From Dehalococcoidia bacterium (GTDB lineage Bacteria; Chloroflexota; Dehalococcoidia; Lucifugimonadales; UBA3495): 44,918 nt of DNA. Positions 24,663-33,888 of the stretch are shown here, piece after piece (the stretch's first letter is position 1; the number at the start of each line of letters is the position of its first letter). Below the pieces are notes generated by a model. That model was given only the letters and a program-made list of their open reading frames with translations. It was not told where the DNA came from and searched no databases. The stretch is from contig JAGWBI010000026.1 of the NCBI GenBank assembly GCA_021295965.1, forward strand, positions 1 through 44,918. Reading direction: 5' to 3'. The translations under genes and the position numbers were made by a program.

Positions 24663-25457
24663 TTACTTCAGCGACAGGGAAATTCGTTTGCGCTCAAGGT
24701 CCACCTCAAGCACCGTCACCCACACCCGCTGCTGCACTTTGACAATATCCGACGGATTGTTGACGAACCCCTCTGCCATCTGGCTGATGTGAACCAGCCC
24801 GTCCTGGTGTACGCCGACATCGACAAAGGCGCCGAAGCCCGTCACGTTGGTTATCACCCCGGGCAATTTCATTCCCGCCGTCAGGTCCTCGATCCGGTGA
24901 ATGCCCGCCGCGAAATTGAAAGGCTCAAACTCCTGGCGTGGGTCCCGCCCCGGCCGTGCCAGTTCTTCCACTATGTCATGCAATGTCGGCAGGCCAACGC
25001 CATCGCTGACGTAACGGCGGAGGTCAATCTGACCGCCCAAGTCTTGCACCGGTCGGCTGAGATCCTTGGCGATAGCTGCCACCACCGGGTAGGACTCCGG
25101 ATGCACCGCGCTCGCGTCCAGCGGTTGGACGCCCCCTCTGATTCGCAAAAACCCCGCCGCCTGTTCAAAAGCCTTGGGGCCCAGGCGCGGCACTTTCTTC
25201 AGGGCCTCCCGGGAGGCGAAGGGGCCCTCGCGGTTCCGGTACTCCACTACGGCATTGGCCAGACGCGGCCCCAGGCCCGAAACGTAAGACAGCAACTCAG
25301 GGCTGGCGGTATTCAGTTCCACCCCAACCTGATTGACGCAACTGAGCACCACATCGTCCAGGCGTTGCTTAAGAGCCTTTTGGTCAACATCGTGCTGGTA
25401 CTGGCCCACGCCAATGGACTTGGGATCTATCTTGACCAGTTCGGCCAGCGGGTCCAT
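24663..25457 (-). CDS. tex: Tex protein, C-terminal part (split gene)
   Basis: The C-terminal 264 residues of Tex, an RNA-binding transcription accessory protein. DPLAELVKIDPKSIGVGQYQ is followed by the helix-hairpin-helix region (LNTASPELLSYVSGLGPRLA, VPRLGPKAFEQAAGFLRI) and the S1 RNA-binding domain (PGVITNVTGFGAFVDVGVHQ ... GLVHISQMA). The frame differs from that of the N-terminal part; the two overlap by 31 bp at 25427-25457. The conserved VRGAISI-type segment expected between them is missing, so an out-of-frame deletion of about 25 bases is the simplest reading. The ATG at 25457 has no good Shine-Dalgarno; separate translation by coupling is possible but unproven. Confidence 0.9.
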   Translation of the reverse strand: MDPLAELVKIDPKSIGVGQYQHDVDQKALKQRLDDVVLSCVNQVGVELNTASPELLSYVSGLGPRLANAVVEYRNREGPFASREALKKVPRLGPKAFEQAAGFLRIRGGVQPLDASAVHPESYPVVAAIAKDLSRPVQDLGGQIDLRRYVSDGVGLPTLHDIVEELARPGRDPRQEFEPFNFAAGIHRIEDLTAGMKLPGVITNVTGFGAFVDVGVHQDGLVHISQMAEGFVNNPSDIVKVQQRVWVTVLEVDLERKRISLSLK

Positions 25458-26755
25458 GAGCCGGCGGTGATGTCGTGGTCCGGGAACTCGGTCCGCGCCG
25501 CCTCCGACGCCGAATAGACCGAGGCTCCGCTCTCGTTGACCATGACCACCGCAATCTTGGGATCCAGTTCGAGCGCCCTCAGAAAGGCTTCGGTCTCACG
25601 ACCGCCGGTGCCGTTCCCCACGGCGACGGCTTCAACATCGTACTCATCGCACAGCAGGCGTATCTTCCCGGCGGCCTCTGCCGCATCCCGTTCCCCGAGC
25701 AGCGGGTAAACGGTATCGTGGTGCAGCAGATGACCCTGCCGGTCCAGGCACACCAGTTTGCAACCCGTTCTAAAGCCGGGATCCAGGGCCAGCGTATTCT
25801 TCTGACCCAGTGCCGGGGCCAGCAGCAGTTCCCGCAGATTGTCGGCGAACACCCTGATGGCGGTGTCCTCGGCGCGAATTCTGACCGCTTTGCGGACCTC
25901 CGTTTCCATCGCGGATTCCAGCAACGCCTTGTATCGTTCCCGTATGGCTTGCCGTACCTGTTCCGCGGCCTCCGTCTCTCCCCTGGCGAACAGCCGCTCC
26001 AGGATCGCCGTCGCCGTATCCGCCGGCGGCGCAACGCGGACCGACAGCAGTGACTCCTTCTCGCCTCGCAGCATGGCCAGTATCCGGTGGGATGGCGCAT
26101 TCGCGATGGGTTCCTGCCAGTCAAAGTAGTCCCGGTACTTGGCCGCCTCCGTGTCCTTGCCCGATGGCACCCTTGCCGCAATGGTGCCCTGCGACCAGAA
26201 CAACGCACGAATCTCCCGCCGCGCGATGGCGTCTTCGCTAATCCACTCGGCGATGATGTCCCTGGCTCCGCTCAGCGCCTCTTTGGCGCTTTCGACCCCC
26301 GCTTCCGGATTGACGTACTCCGCCGCGACCCGGTTGACGTCAAAGTCCTCCTTTCCCCAGAGTCGCGACGCCAGCGGTTCCAATCCCCTTTCCTTGGCGA
26401 TGGCTGCCCGCGTGCGCCGCCTGGGCCGGTAGGGTAGGTAGGTATCCTCCAGGATCGTCATTGTTTCGGCGGATAGAACGGCCTTCCGCAGTTCCTCGCT
26501 CAGTAGCCCCTGCTTTTCCAGGGAAGCAAGGATGGCCTGGCGTCGCTCGCTGAGTTCGCGAAGCTGCGCCAGCCTGTCCCGGATCCCGGAGATCGCCACC
26601 TCGTCCAGGCTGCCGGTACTTTCCTTGCGGTACCGCGCTATGAAGGGCACCGTGGCGCCGCCGTCCAGCAATCCAACCGTGGCCTCCACCTGCTCTTCGG
26701 CCAGGCGAAGCTCACCGGCAATCTGGGCAATAGCCATGTCAATCATAGTCGTCAT
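25427..26755 (-). CDS. tex: Tex protein, N-terminal part (split gene)
   Basis: The N-terminal 442 residues of Tex. VGLLDGGATVPFIARYRKE is the family's hallmark start, then LEDTYLPYRPRRRTRA, and the YqgF/RNase H-like domain with LALDPGFRTGCKLVCLD, AVAVGNGTGGRETEAFL and VMVNESGASVYSASEAA. After TEFPDHDITA the frame leaves the family and stops within 10 codons. Joined to the next frame the protein would have about 700 residues, against about 770 usual, with only the junction segment missing. A base-count error in the assembly or a real pseudogene are both possible. It follows the desaturase gene by 53 bp on the same strand. Confidence 0.9.
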   Translation of the reverse strand: MTTMIDMAIAQIAGELRLAEEQVEATVGLLDGGATVPFIARYRKESTGSLDEVAISGIRDRLAQLRELSERRQAILASLEKQGLLSEELRKAVLSAETMTILEDTYLPYRPRRRTRAAIAKERGLEPLASRLWGKEDFDVNRVAAEYVNPEAGVESAKEALSGARDIIAEWISEDAIARREIRALFWSQGTIAARVPSGKDTEAAKYRDYFDWQEPIANAPSHRILAMLRGEKESLLSVRVAPPADTATAILERLFARGETEAAEQVRQAIRERYKALLESAMETEVRKAVRIRAEDTAIRVFADNLRELLLAPALGQKNTLALDPGFRTGCKLVCLDRQGHLLHHDTVYPLLGERDAAEAAGKIRLLCDEYDVEAVAVGNGTGGRETEAFLRALELDPKIAVVMVNESGASVYSASEAARTEFPDHDITAGSWTRWPNWSR

Positions 26756-26808
26756 TCGTTAGTGCTCAGGAGTGGTCTGGGGCTTGCGGTGCGGGATTTT
26801 GAGCCGCT

Positions 26809-27933
26809 CTACCCGGCGGCGTTGACGCCGGACTTGGCCGTGGGGAGATTGCCGCTTCCGAACATCGCCGGCGGTTGCGAGCCTTTTCTGAGCACGGCCG
26901 AAACCTCGTGCATGTGGCTGAGAATCTCCCGGTAAGACCTCAACGTGCCGGTTTCATAGTAGGGAATTCCCCGCTGTCGGCAGAACTCCTTGACGATTGG
27001 CCGGGCCTTTCCCAATCTGTTCCGGGGCATCATGGTGAACAGGTGGTGCTCGATCTGGTAGTTCAGTCCGCCGTACAAAAAGTCCACCAGGAAGTTGGGC
27101 TTGACGTTGCGGGTGGTCAATACCTGGGTCCGCACGAAATCCAGGGGATTGTCCTTGTCCAGGACCAACATCCCTTTGTGATTCGGAGCGAATACCATCC
27201 CGTAGTACAGCCCGAACAGTCCTTGGTGGACCAATGCGAAAACCAGCGCCTGCCAGGGATTGAGTGCGTAGAAGAGCAGTCCAAAGTAGAGCGCAAAGTG
27301 CAGCGCCATCAATCCCAATTCCGGTACGCAGGTCTTGGGCCGGCGGGCCCCGACCAGGAACTGCGTGCTGGAGAACCGAAGGGCCAGGCTCTCGAACGTC
27401 AGCATCGGAACGAAGTAGAAGGCCTGGTAGGCCGCCAGAAACCGGATGATGCCCCGTTTGCTGCTGGCTTTTTCTTCCGAGAAGGCAAACACCGGAATGA
27501 GGGTGTGGGGGTCATCGTCAAGGTCATTCGGCGTGCGGTGATGCTGGTTGTGTTGTGTCAGCCACCAGGTCTGGCTCATGCCCAGCAGCATGCAGACGCC
27601 GTAGCCGATCAGCCGGTTCCCCCGTACCGACCGGCAGATACCCAGGTGACCGGCGTCGTGGCCGATGTAGCCGATCTGTCCGAACACAAAGGCCAGGAAC
27701 GCCGCGTTGGCAATCTGAATCCAGAAGTTGTCCACCACTATCAGCAGCGTGATGCTCAGGATGAGCATTGACAACGTGGACACTATCTTGAGGGTGTAGT
27801 AGCGGATTTGTCGGTCCAGCAGCCCATGTTCGCGAATCATGCGGGGCAGTTCGGCGAATTCGGCCACCGCGCCCGACGGCGTGGTTGGTCGGGTTTTCGT
27901 GCGGTTGGGAGTGTGGTTGGTGAGATCCTGCAT
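26809..27933 (-). CDS. Membrane fatty-acid desaturase
   Basis: A 374-residue integral membrane di-iron desaturase that puts double bonds into acyl chains. The three histidine boxes are in place: HDAGH (92-96), HNQHH (128-132) and QIEHH (293-297). The Q in the third box is typical of front-end or acyl-lipid (Delta-6-like) desaturases, but no fused cytochrome b5 is present, so a separate ferredoxin or rubredoxin must supply electrons. Hydrophobic segments at about 50-90 and 105-122 and two further ones near 205-245 fit four helices. AAGGAG lies 16 bases before ATG 27933. Membrane-fluidity adjustment is the likely role. Confidence 0.92.
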   Translation of the reverse strand: MQDLTNHTPNRTKTRPTTPSGAVAEFAELPRMIREHGLLDRQIRYYTLKIVSTLSMLILSITLLIVVDNFWIQIANAAFLAFVFGQIGYIGHDAGHLGICRSVRGNRLIGYGVCMLLGMSQTWWLTQHNQHHRTPNDLDDDPHTLIPVFAFSEEKASSKRGIIRFLAAYQAFYFVPMLTFESLALRFSSTQFLVGARRPKTCVPELGLMALHFALYFGLLFYALNPWQALVFALVHQGLFGLYYGMVFAPNHKGMLVLDKDNPLDFVRTQVLTTRNVKPNFLVDFLYGGLNYQIEHHLFTMMPRNRLGKARPIVKEFCRQRGIPYYETGTLRSYREILSHMHEVSAVLRKGSQPPAMFGSGNLPTAKSGVNAAG

Positions 27934-28780
27934 ATCAGTTCAGCTAAACTCCTTGTCCGGGCGGGCCTGCCGGTCGGACGCCGGGATTACCCCGTGTGTT
28001 TGGGTGATGCGCCGGAACGCTAACCCGGTCTTTTGTCCGGCTTGCCTCTGGCGGTAGGGGTCGTGTGGCTCGCGAAGATCCCGGGCGCGGGTGGAGAGCC
28101 GATCAGTGCTGCCAAAGAACCCCCATAGCCATAATCTGACCACCGCTTCGTCCTTGACCGGAAGTCACAAGCCAGAACAAGGAGAACGACGGTGGTTGCA
28201 GACATAATGGACTCACTCGAGCCATTACGCAAGCGCGGCCCCAACGGATGCGTGGTCTCCCAGCGGCAACCCCTGCCCACATTGCCCGATGGCCACGGAG
28301 ACGCCCAGCGTTTCAACCGGACCGGCGCGATCACCTCCAATCAATAAGTGCATCAGATATCTACGAACACGAATTCGGGCGTTCACGCCTACTGCCGGGA
28401 TATTTCCCTGGACTAACTCAGTGGTAACTGAACCTCAATCTGGGGTTTCCCTTCTCCGTCACTTATGGCCCTGTCCACCTAACCGACTATCCACGAGTCA
28501 GCGGGCACAACCAACGCAGCGCGGCTGCAGGATTGCTGATGAAGAGCGTCCGTGGTACGAAATCATGGTCGGAGCCTTTCACGCGCCAAACGTCGTAGCG
28601 CCTTTCAAAAGGTCGGACCGGGACATTGGACTTCTCCGACGCTCCCCCTTGCATCGACCCGAGAGGCGTTTGATCAAGCTACCGACATTGGGCATTAGTA
28701 TTGTCTCGCAATATTCGCCGTCGGCCACGACGCTCCGGCGACCCACCGCGGAAAAGATTACCGGAGGCCCCGCTGCCTTG
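27934..28780. other. About 850 bp without a recognised gene
   Basis: An open plus-strand frame runs into the lipoprotein gene from 28289, but its first 160 codons look like non-coding sequence (many Arg/Pro, no family match). The lipoprotein's signal sequence begins only at 28781. No hairpin of note was found. Confidence 0.5.
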
Positions 28781-29551
28781 GTGAACAGCATCACTAAACG
28801 AACCATCTGCTGCATCATCGCCTTTGTCGCAGTCATACTTCCCCTGACGGCCTGCTCGGTGCCCGAGCCGGAGGTCCGGGAAATCGAAGCAACCCGGGCA
28901 GTCCCTCAAACGGCGGAAGTCCCCGTCGAAATCGCCCGCGTCGTCGAGCGAACCGTCGACGTCCCTGTCACAGCAATCGTGGAGCCGGCTGTGGAAGTCA
29001 CCGGGGAAATGCCGGTGACGGTCGTCGCCTCTCCCCCGGCGCCTCCTCCGACGTCTGATCCTGATGCCACTTCCACGCCCAACCCGACTCCCGGCCCAAC
29101 GCCAAACCCTTCCAGTTGGACCTTCTTTGAAGGCCCGCACCATCCAGCCACCGGCGGGAAGAGCCACGGCCTCCAGACCACCGGCACGGTGATCAGTCCG
29201 GCCGACTATGCCAGTGTATTCCGCGACCCTCGGTTGTTTCTGCGCTGCGACGGAGGCCTCCTTGAAACCTACGTCACTTGGGGAAGTCGCTTCATAGCAG
29301 CTGACTTTCGCACCGAAACCATCACCACGGTGTACCAGGTTGACGACGAAGCTCCGGTGAATACGACCAGCGACGAATCGGTCAACAACGAGTCATCGTT
29401 CTTCACGGACCCGGCCAAATTCGTGCGGGATCTGAGGGCCGCCGACAAAGTCGTCATCCGGGTCACCAGCCACGACAACACGGAGATGACCGCAGTGTTC
29501 CCAATCGCCGGCTTGAGCGCCGACCTCCCGAAACTATCCTGCTGGCCCTGA
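28781..29551 (+). CDS. Lipoprotein with valine-rich stalk, unknown function
   Basis: A 256-residue lipoprotein. The signal sequence TKRTICCIIAFVAVILPLTAC ends in a lipobox (L-T-A-C), after which the cysteine would carry lipid. A stalk of repeated V-P-V-E-like units (about 30-85) and a Pro/Thr-rich linker follow. A C-terminal domain (about 110-256) reads LRCDGGLLETYVTWG, ADFRTETITTVYQVDDE, ADKVVIRVTSH and AVFPIAGLSADLPKLSC. This outline recalls small beta-sandwich domains of the TagO/Invasion-associated-B kind, but I cannot assign it. GTG at 28781 is the chosen start, with TTG one codon upstream also possible. Confidence 0.75.
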   Translation: MNSITKRTICCIIAFVAVILPLTACSVPEPEVREIEATRAVPQTAEVPVEIARVVERTVDVPVTAIVEPAVEVTGEMPVTVVASPPAPPPTSDPDATSTPNPTPGPTPNPSSWTFFEGPHHPATGGKSHGLQTTGTVISPADYASVFRDPRLFLRCDGGLLETYVTWGSRFIAADFRTETITTVYQVDDEAPVNTTSDESVNNESSFFTDPAKFVRDLRAADKVVIRVTSHDNTEMTAVFPIAGLSADLPKLSCWP

Positions 29552-29614
29552 GTGAGCGGCCGTTGGTGAACAACATGCAATCTGGGCCATCGCCTCATAA
29601 CCTTCGTGCCGCTG

Positions 29615-30562
29615 TCACGCGCCCGGCAGAGCCACCACCGTATCCGTGTCCCCGACTTCCAGCGCACTCATGTAGCGCAGAATCAATTCTTTCGTCAGAT
29701 AGACGCCGTTGTGCGCCGGCTCGTCATTGCGCCGGGTGATGGGGAAGGAGTCCATGACGTAGGCGGCATCATCCCGGTCCAGACCGTAGAGCAGGAAGTA
29801 CAGGGCATCCAGCCGGGCGCGCAGGTGGCGGCGTTCCGCAACGTCCCAGCCGAAGGGTTCGCCATCGTAACCCTGGGCCTGGGCGAAGGGCTGCAAGTCC
29901 CAGGCCGTGTAGCAGAGGCGCAGCACGTGGTCCCGCACCAGGTCGGCGGCGGTGGTGTCGCCGAATCGTCGGTCGTAGGCGGCGCGGGTGATGACGGGCA
30001 GCTGCTCCAGGATGTACAAGTTCATATGAGTGCCCTGTACTTTGCGGCGCGCGACGAAGTCAAATGCGAAAGAGCAAAAGTTGGCTGCCCACAGCGGAGC
30101 CACTTCGTTGAAGGTCGCAACGGTTTCTTCCTCATTGCACACCAATATCGGAAGGTTATTGCCGTACCCGGCCCACGGAACAACGGTTGAGATCATGGTG
30201 CGTTCGTCTGTCGTCCTCGTAATATCCCGGTACCCGATGGCATACGGGGGACGATCAGGGAATTTATCCCCCACAAATTCTTGTCGAACGAAGTATTGGT
30301 GGCGTGGGTAGAACCGTGCGTTGCGGTGCTGCTCATCGGTGACCGGCACGTTGATGTAAGGGTTGTGTATATTCTCGAGATTGACCTCGACAGAGTTAAA
30401 ACGTTGGTCAAAATGGTGGACCATCCGTGCTTGGAACAAAGGCAGCCACTCTTCGCTGCCTTTCCGCCAACGGTTCAGGTCAACCGGGTATGCTCCGTGT
30501 TCTTCAAGCTGTTCCCGCGTCCAAAAATGTCCGCTGTCGTTAGTAATTTGGGGCCAAGCCAC
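29615..30562 (-). CDS. Type IIG restriction-modification protein, C-terminal part (frameshifted)
   Basis: The C-terminal 315 residues belong to the same Eco57I-like protein as the gene at 30540-33722: ITNDSGHFWTREQLEE, HHFDQRFNSVEVNLENIHNP, NNLPILVCNEEE and ALYFLLYGLDRDDAAYVMDSFP, typical of the target-recognition and helical end of these proteins. The frame opens with GTG 30562 and overlaps the N-terminal frame by 23 bp. The expected linking residues (WDNPLSFVMW) are encoded in the third frame between them. Adding one C after 'GACC' and one in the 'GGCCCC' run would rejoin everything. So it is a fragment as it stands. Confidence 0.85.
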   Translation of the reverse strand: MAWPQITNDSGHFWTREQLEEHGAYPVDLNRWRKGSEEWLPLFQARMVHHFDQRFNSVEVNLENIHNPYINVPVTDEQHRNARFYPRHQYFVRQEFVGDKFPDRPPYAIGYRDITRTTDERTMISTVVPWAGYGNNLPILVCNEEETVATFNEVAPLWAANFCSFAFDFVARRKVQGTHMNLYILEQLPVITRAAYDRRFGDTTAADLVRDHVLRLCYTAWDLQPFAQAQGYDGEPFGWDVAERRHLRARLDALYFLLYGLDRDDAAYVMDSFPITRRNDEPAHNGVYLTKELILRYMSALEVGDTDTVVALPGA

Positions 30563-33500
30563 ATGACGAACGACAGCGGGTTATCCCAAAGGTCGGATGA
30601 TTGCGATAGATGTTGAGAACGATGTCGGCGTCGCGCCGGGTGAGGAAGATGGGAGCCGTGCCGGTCTTGGGGTTGACCAGCGAGAAGTCGGCGGCTTGCA
30701 GCGTGATGAGCCGTTCCGGTTCGGTGTCGCCCGGCGGGTCGTGCAGCAGGAAACCGGCCGGCAGTTCATCGGCAGTTCGGGCGGGGCCGCCCATTGGCAT
30801 CGTGCAGAACTTGAACTGTGGATGCACCTCCGGGAAAAAGCGTCCCCGTTCTCTTCCATTCTTGTCCAAACCGCGCCGGTTTTCAAAATCGTACAGGGCC
30901 AGCAGGCGCTTTTCACCGGACACCCTTCCGAAAAAGTCCGCCGCCGAGCGGTCACCGTAGATACCGGACGGCGTGAGCAGAGCCACGATGCCGTCGGGGT
31001 CGGCCAGCGCCGTCGCCCGCTCCACGAACAGACGGTACAAGTTGGCGTCGCCCCCGCCCAGCAACGGATAGTCGCCGCACGTCCGCCCGTACTGGAGCAT
31101 GGTGTCGGCGAGATTGACCGCGCCCACGTAGTCGTCATACAGCGGATCGCCGTTGTTCTCCAGCTCCGTGATCATCGCCCGGCGTCGTGCCGCCGGCGTG
31201 GCGGACGCGATGGCCGGCCGTCGAGTTTCGGGGGCAAACCACTCCACTTCCTGCAGCTTGACCCGCTCCCAGGGCGGGTTGCCGATCACGGCGTCAAACC
31301 CGCCGCGGCGGGGCGTCCAGTTGTCGAACACGCCGGGGAAGTCCAGTTCCCAGTGGAGCATCCGCCGCTCTTCAGCCAGTTGTTGGGCTTCCCGCCAGAG
31401 GGCGATGAAACGGGCGAACCCGGCGAAGTCGAAGTTGGGAGTCTCGCGCTGGGCGTCGGAAATGGCGCCGGGGCCGTATTGCAGCAGGTTCAGCTGGGTG
31501 TCGTAGTCTTGCCGCAGCCACCACTCGACGGCGGTGGCATGGTCGTCGCCGATCTGCCGGCGCAGCAGACGGGGCTGGCGCAGGGCCAGCGGGCGGTTGC
31601 TGTTCCCGGCGGCCATCCAGCGCAGGCCGGTGAAGAAGTCCAGCATCCGCCTGACGGGGGCAACGGTTTCCCACATACTGCGGAACAGTTCCTCCGACTC
31701 TTTCACTTCGACGATGTCGGCGTCGTCAAGCTGCTCGATGGCGCGGATGCCCGCGGCGGCGGCGTTCACGCTGGCGAAGACATAGCTGGCGAACCCGCCG
31801 CCGGCCGTCCGTATGTCCTCCGCCGTCTGCGCCAGCCAGCCGCCCACCAGCGAATCGCCGCAGCGCAGGTGGTGGTCCAGGAACGACAGGGGCGCGCCCA
31901 CGGTGAAGCTGTGCAGCCACAGGGACATTTTGGCCAGTTCCACCGCCAGCGGGTTGAGGTCAACGCCGTAGATGCAGCGTTTGAGCGCCATACGGCGGAT
32001 GATCGCCCGGTCGGTCAGGGTGTCGGCGCTGAGCTCCCAGCCGCCGGCGGCGGACTGCCGCTGAATCTCGTTCCTGATATTGCCGATGCGAGTTTCCAGC
32101 GGTGACACATAAGGGGCGTCATCGGGCAGCCAGCCGGCGACCTCGGCGCCCAGGCCGGCCAGCCGGTCGATCTCGCCGGTCAGATAATTCAGTGCATCCA
32201 CCAGGAAATGACCGCTGCCCACGGCCGGATCCAAGACCTTGAGCCGCAGGACCGCTTCAGCCGGGTCGGCGGCCATCAGCTCGCGGCGGCGGGCGTCAAA
32301 ATCCCGGCTGTCCGAAGACAGCGACACCGCCAGTTGGCGGAACCGTTCCGCGCGCTCCGCCACCAACGGCCCCAGAGTCTGCTCCACAATGAGCCGCACC
32401 AATTCGGGCGGCGTGTAGTAACTGCCGGAGTCCTTGCGGGCGTAGGGCTGGAGCTGGGCCGAGACTTGACCGTCCCGTATCGCCGGGCGACGCTCCAACA
32501 GGCGTTCGTACAGCGTACCCAACTGCTCCACGGCCAGGTCGCGGAAGTTGACCAGCGCCCTTTCAGCGGAGCCGTTGACCGCCGCGGCCCCCAGGCTGTT
32601 GATGATGCCGGCCACACTGGAGTCGGCGAGGCGTACCCGCGCCAGCAGTTCCGGTCTTGCCGGGTTGAACAGCCCGCCGTTGTAAGCCGGCAGCCCGGCC
32701 AGCGGCTCTCCGGCGTCAATGCGGCTGAAAAGTTCCTGCAGCCGGGGCCAATAAGTGTAGGTGTTGAGAAAAACGGGGTTGGACGCCAACCGGTCCAGTA
32801 TTTCTCGACGCAAACCGCGCAGGCTGATGGTGGAATAGGCCAGGTGCTCGGTGGGCAGCAGCCGCCGGTCCTCGGCGTACATCAGGAACAGCAGACGGTA
32901 GAGCAGGAAGAGCGAGGCCTCCTGCACGTCATCAGGGCTCGCGTCGGGCTCCGCCTGGTAAAACGCGCTGATGAGCTGCGGATACACTTCCTCGAAAACG
33001 GCGTCGGTCAACGTATCCACCACCGTCTGGGCGTAGTTAGCGGCTTCGGCCAACACCCGGTCGAGGAAACAATACCCGTCAGCCCCGACGCGAAAGGCAT
33101 CGCGATGGAATAGCAGCAGGAACTGCCGGCGCTCCTCTTTGCCAGCGTCGCTGACGCACTCGCCGAGATTGAGTTCGAACCAGATGTCCTGCGTCTGGTG
33201 GAACTTCCCGTCCGGCCCGGTTCCGGTGGCCCGGTACAACCGCCAGGTTTCGCCGTTGGTCAGGATGCCCCACTTGACGCGCCCGGAGGTGGATTGCCAG
33301 AATTGCCGGAGGTATTCTTGGATCTGTGCGCTGGGACTGAGCGCGCCGGCACGCTGGTCAAGGTTGGTTCTCCAGGCTTTCGCTTCGGCCGGAGCCAGCG
33401 GATAGCGCGAAACATCGCCGGCGCCGGTGAACGCGGCCCGGTCCTCGTCACCAGCGAACAGCATATAGTCGGGCGTCTGGCCGCTCACGGGAATGGGTTG

Positions 33501-33722
33501 TTGCGGCAGGTAGCTCCAGCCCAGAACGTTCAGCACCGGCCGGATCAGAGCATCCTCAATCTGCGCTTCGTTGGACGCCTGATACGCGCCGATGAAAGCA
33601 GTGTAGGGAGCCCGCAAATCCTGGCCGAAATGGGAGAGAAGTTGGGGGCTGACCTGCTGGTACTCCGCTGTCTCCCGCAGGCCGGCTTCCAGGAACGATT
33701 GGCTGAACAGCGTGTTCGACAT
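30540..33722 (-). CDS. Type IIG (Eco57I-like) restriction-modification protein, N-terminal part
   Basis: A single-chain restriction and adenine-methyltransferase protein, about 1060 residues up to the break. The N-terminal part shows a PD-(D/E)xK-type nuclease pattern (TPDYMLF near 82-88 and APAEAKAW near 107-114). A helical region follows, then the SAM-binding motif DPAVGSGHFLVDAL (from residue 498) and the catalytic NPPW (about 815), as in N6-adenine methylases. ATG 33722 is preferred over GTG 33740. The frame ends in non-family sequence (RCRSSCGLAPNY). The C-terminal part continues downstream in another frame. No partner genes adjoin. It presumably cuts and methylates an asymmetric site; specificity is unknown. 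Confidence 0.88.
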   Translation of the reverse strand: MSNTLFSQSFLEAGLRETAEYQQVSPQLLSHFGQDLRAPYTAFIGAYQASNEAQIEDALIRPVLNVLGWSYLPQQPIPVSGQTPDYMLFAGDEDRAAFTGAGDVSRYPLAPAEAKAWRTNLDQRAGALSPSAQIQEYLRQFWQSTSGRVKWGILTNGETWRLYRATGTGPDGKFHQTQDIWFELNLGECVSDAGKEERRQFLLLFHRDAFRVGADGYCFLDRVLAEAANYAQTVVDTLTDAVFEEVYPQLISAFYQAEPDASPDDVQEASLFLLYRLLFLMYAEDRRLLPTEHLAYSTISLRGLRREILDRLASNPVFLNTYTYWPRLQELFSRIDAGEPLAGLPAYNGGLFNPARPELLARVRLADSSVAGIINSLGAAAVNGSAERALVNFRDLAVEQLGTLYERLLERRPAIRDGQVSAQLQPYARKDSGSYYTPPELVRLIVEQTLGPLVAERAERFRQLAVSLSSDSRDFDARRRELMAADPAEAVLRLKVLDPAVGSGHFLVDALNYLTGEIDRLAGLGAEVAGWLPDDAPYVSPLETRIGNIRNEIQRQSAAGGWELSADTLTDRAIIRRMALKRCIYGVDLNPLAVELAKMSLWLHSFTVGAPLSFLDHHLRCGDSLVGGWLAQTAEDIRTAGGGFASYVFASVNAAAAGIRAIEQLDDADIVEVKESEELFRSMWETVAPVRRMLDFFTGLRWMAAGNSNRPLALRQPRLLRRQIGDDHATAVEWWLRQDYDTQLNLLQYGPGAISDAQRETPNFDFAGFARFIALWREAQQLAEERRMLHWELDFPGVFDNWTPRRGGFDAVIGNPPWERVKLQEVEWFAPETRRPAIASATPAARRRAMITELENNGDPLYDDYVGAVNLADTMLQYGRTCGDYPLLGGGDANLYRLFVERATALADPDGIVALLTPSGIYGDRSAADFFGRVSGEKRLLALYDFENRRGLDKNGRERGRFFPEVHPQFKFCTMPMGGPARTADELPAGFLLHDPPGDTEPERLITLQAADFSLVNPKTGTAPIFLTRRDADIVLNIYRNHPTFGITRCRSSCGLAPNY

Positions 33723-33776
33723 CGCAGGACATGTTGCCACAATCCGGCGCCGGCAGACAATATTTAGCGCCCAGTG

Positions 33777-33888
33777 GGTAGCGTTGCAATTTAGGTGGTT
33801 TCCATCTGCAGGGGCGAATGATTATTCGCCCCTGCCTCCGTTAGCAACGATGTTTGCGGAATTAGACCACCTAATCCGGAACGCTACC
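33777..33888. mobile_element. 112-bp MITE with 9-bp target duplication
   Basis: The terminal inverted repeats start ggtagcgtt at both ends, continuing as gcaatttaggtggt on the left and ccggattaggtggt on the right. The outside is flanked by the perfect 9-bp direct repeat cgcccagtg (33768-33776 and 33889-33897). At the centre is an aggggcgaat-type hairpin (33809-33834, 11-bp stem, gatt loop). There is no coding capacity. Confidence 0.75.
33809..33834. repeat. Hairpin of the aggggcgaa family inside the MITE
   Basis: The arms caggggcgaat and attcgcccctg are perfect 11-bp complements. It is the same arm core as the elements at 2366 and 39587. Confidence 0.75.

Noticed and set aside
28289-28780. 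5' extension of the lipoprotein frame
   Set aside because: Non-family Arg/Pro-rich sequence with no signal; the lipoprotein signal peptide starts at 28781.
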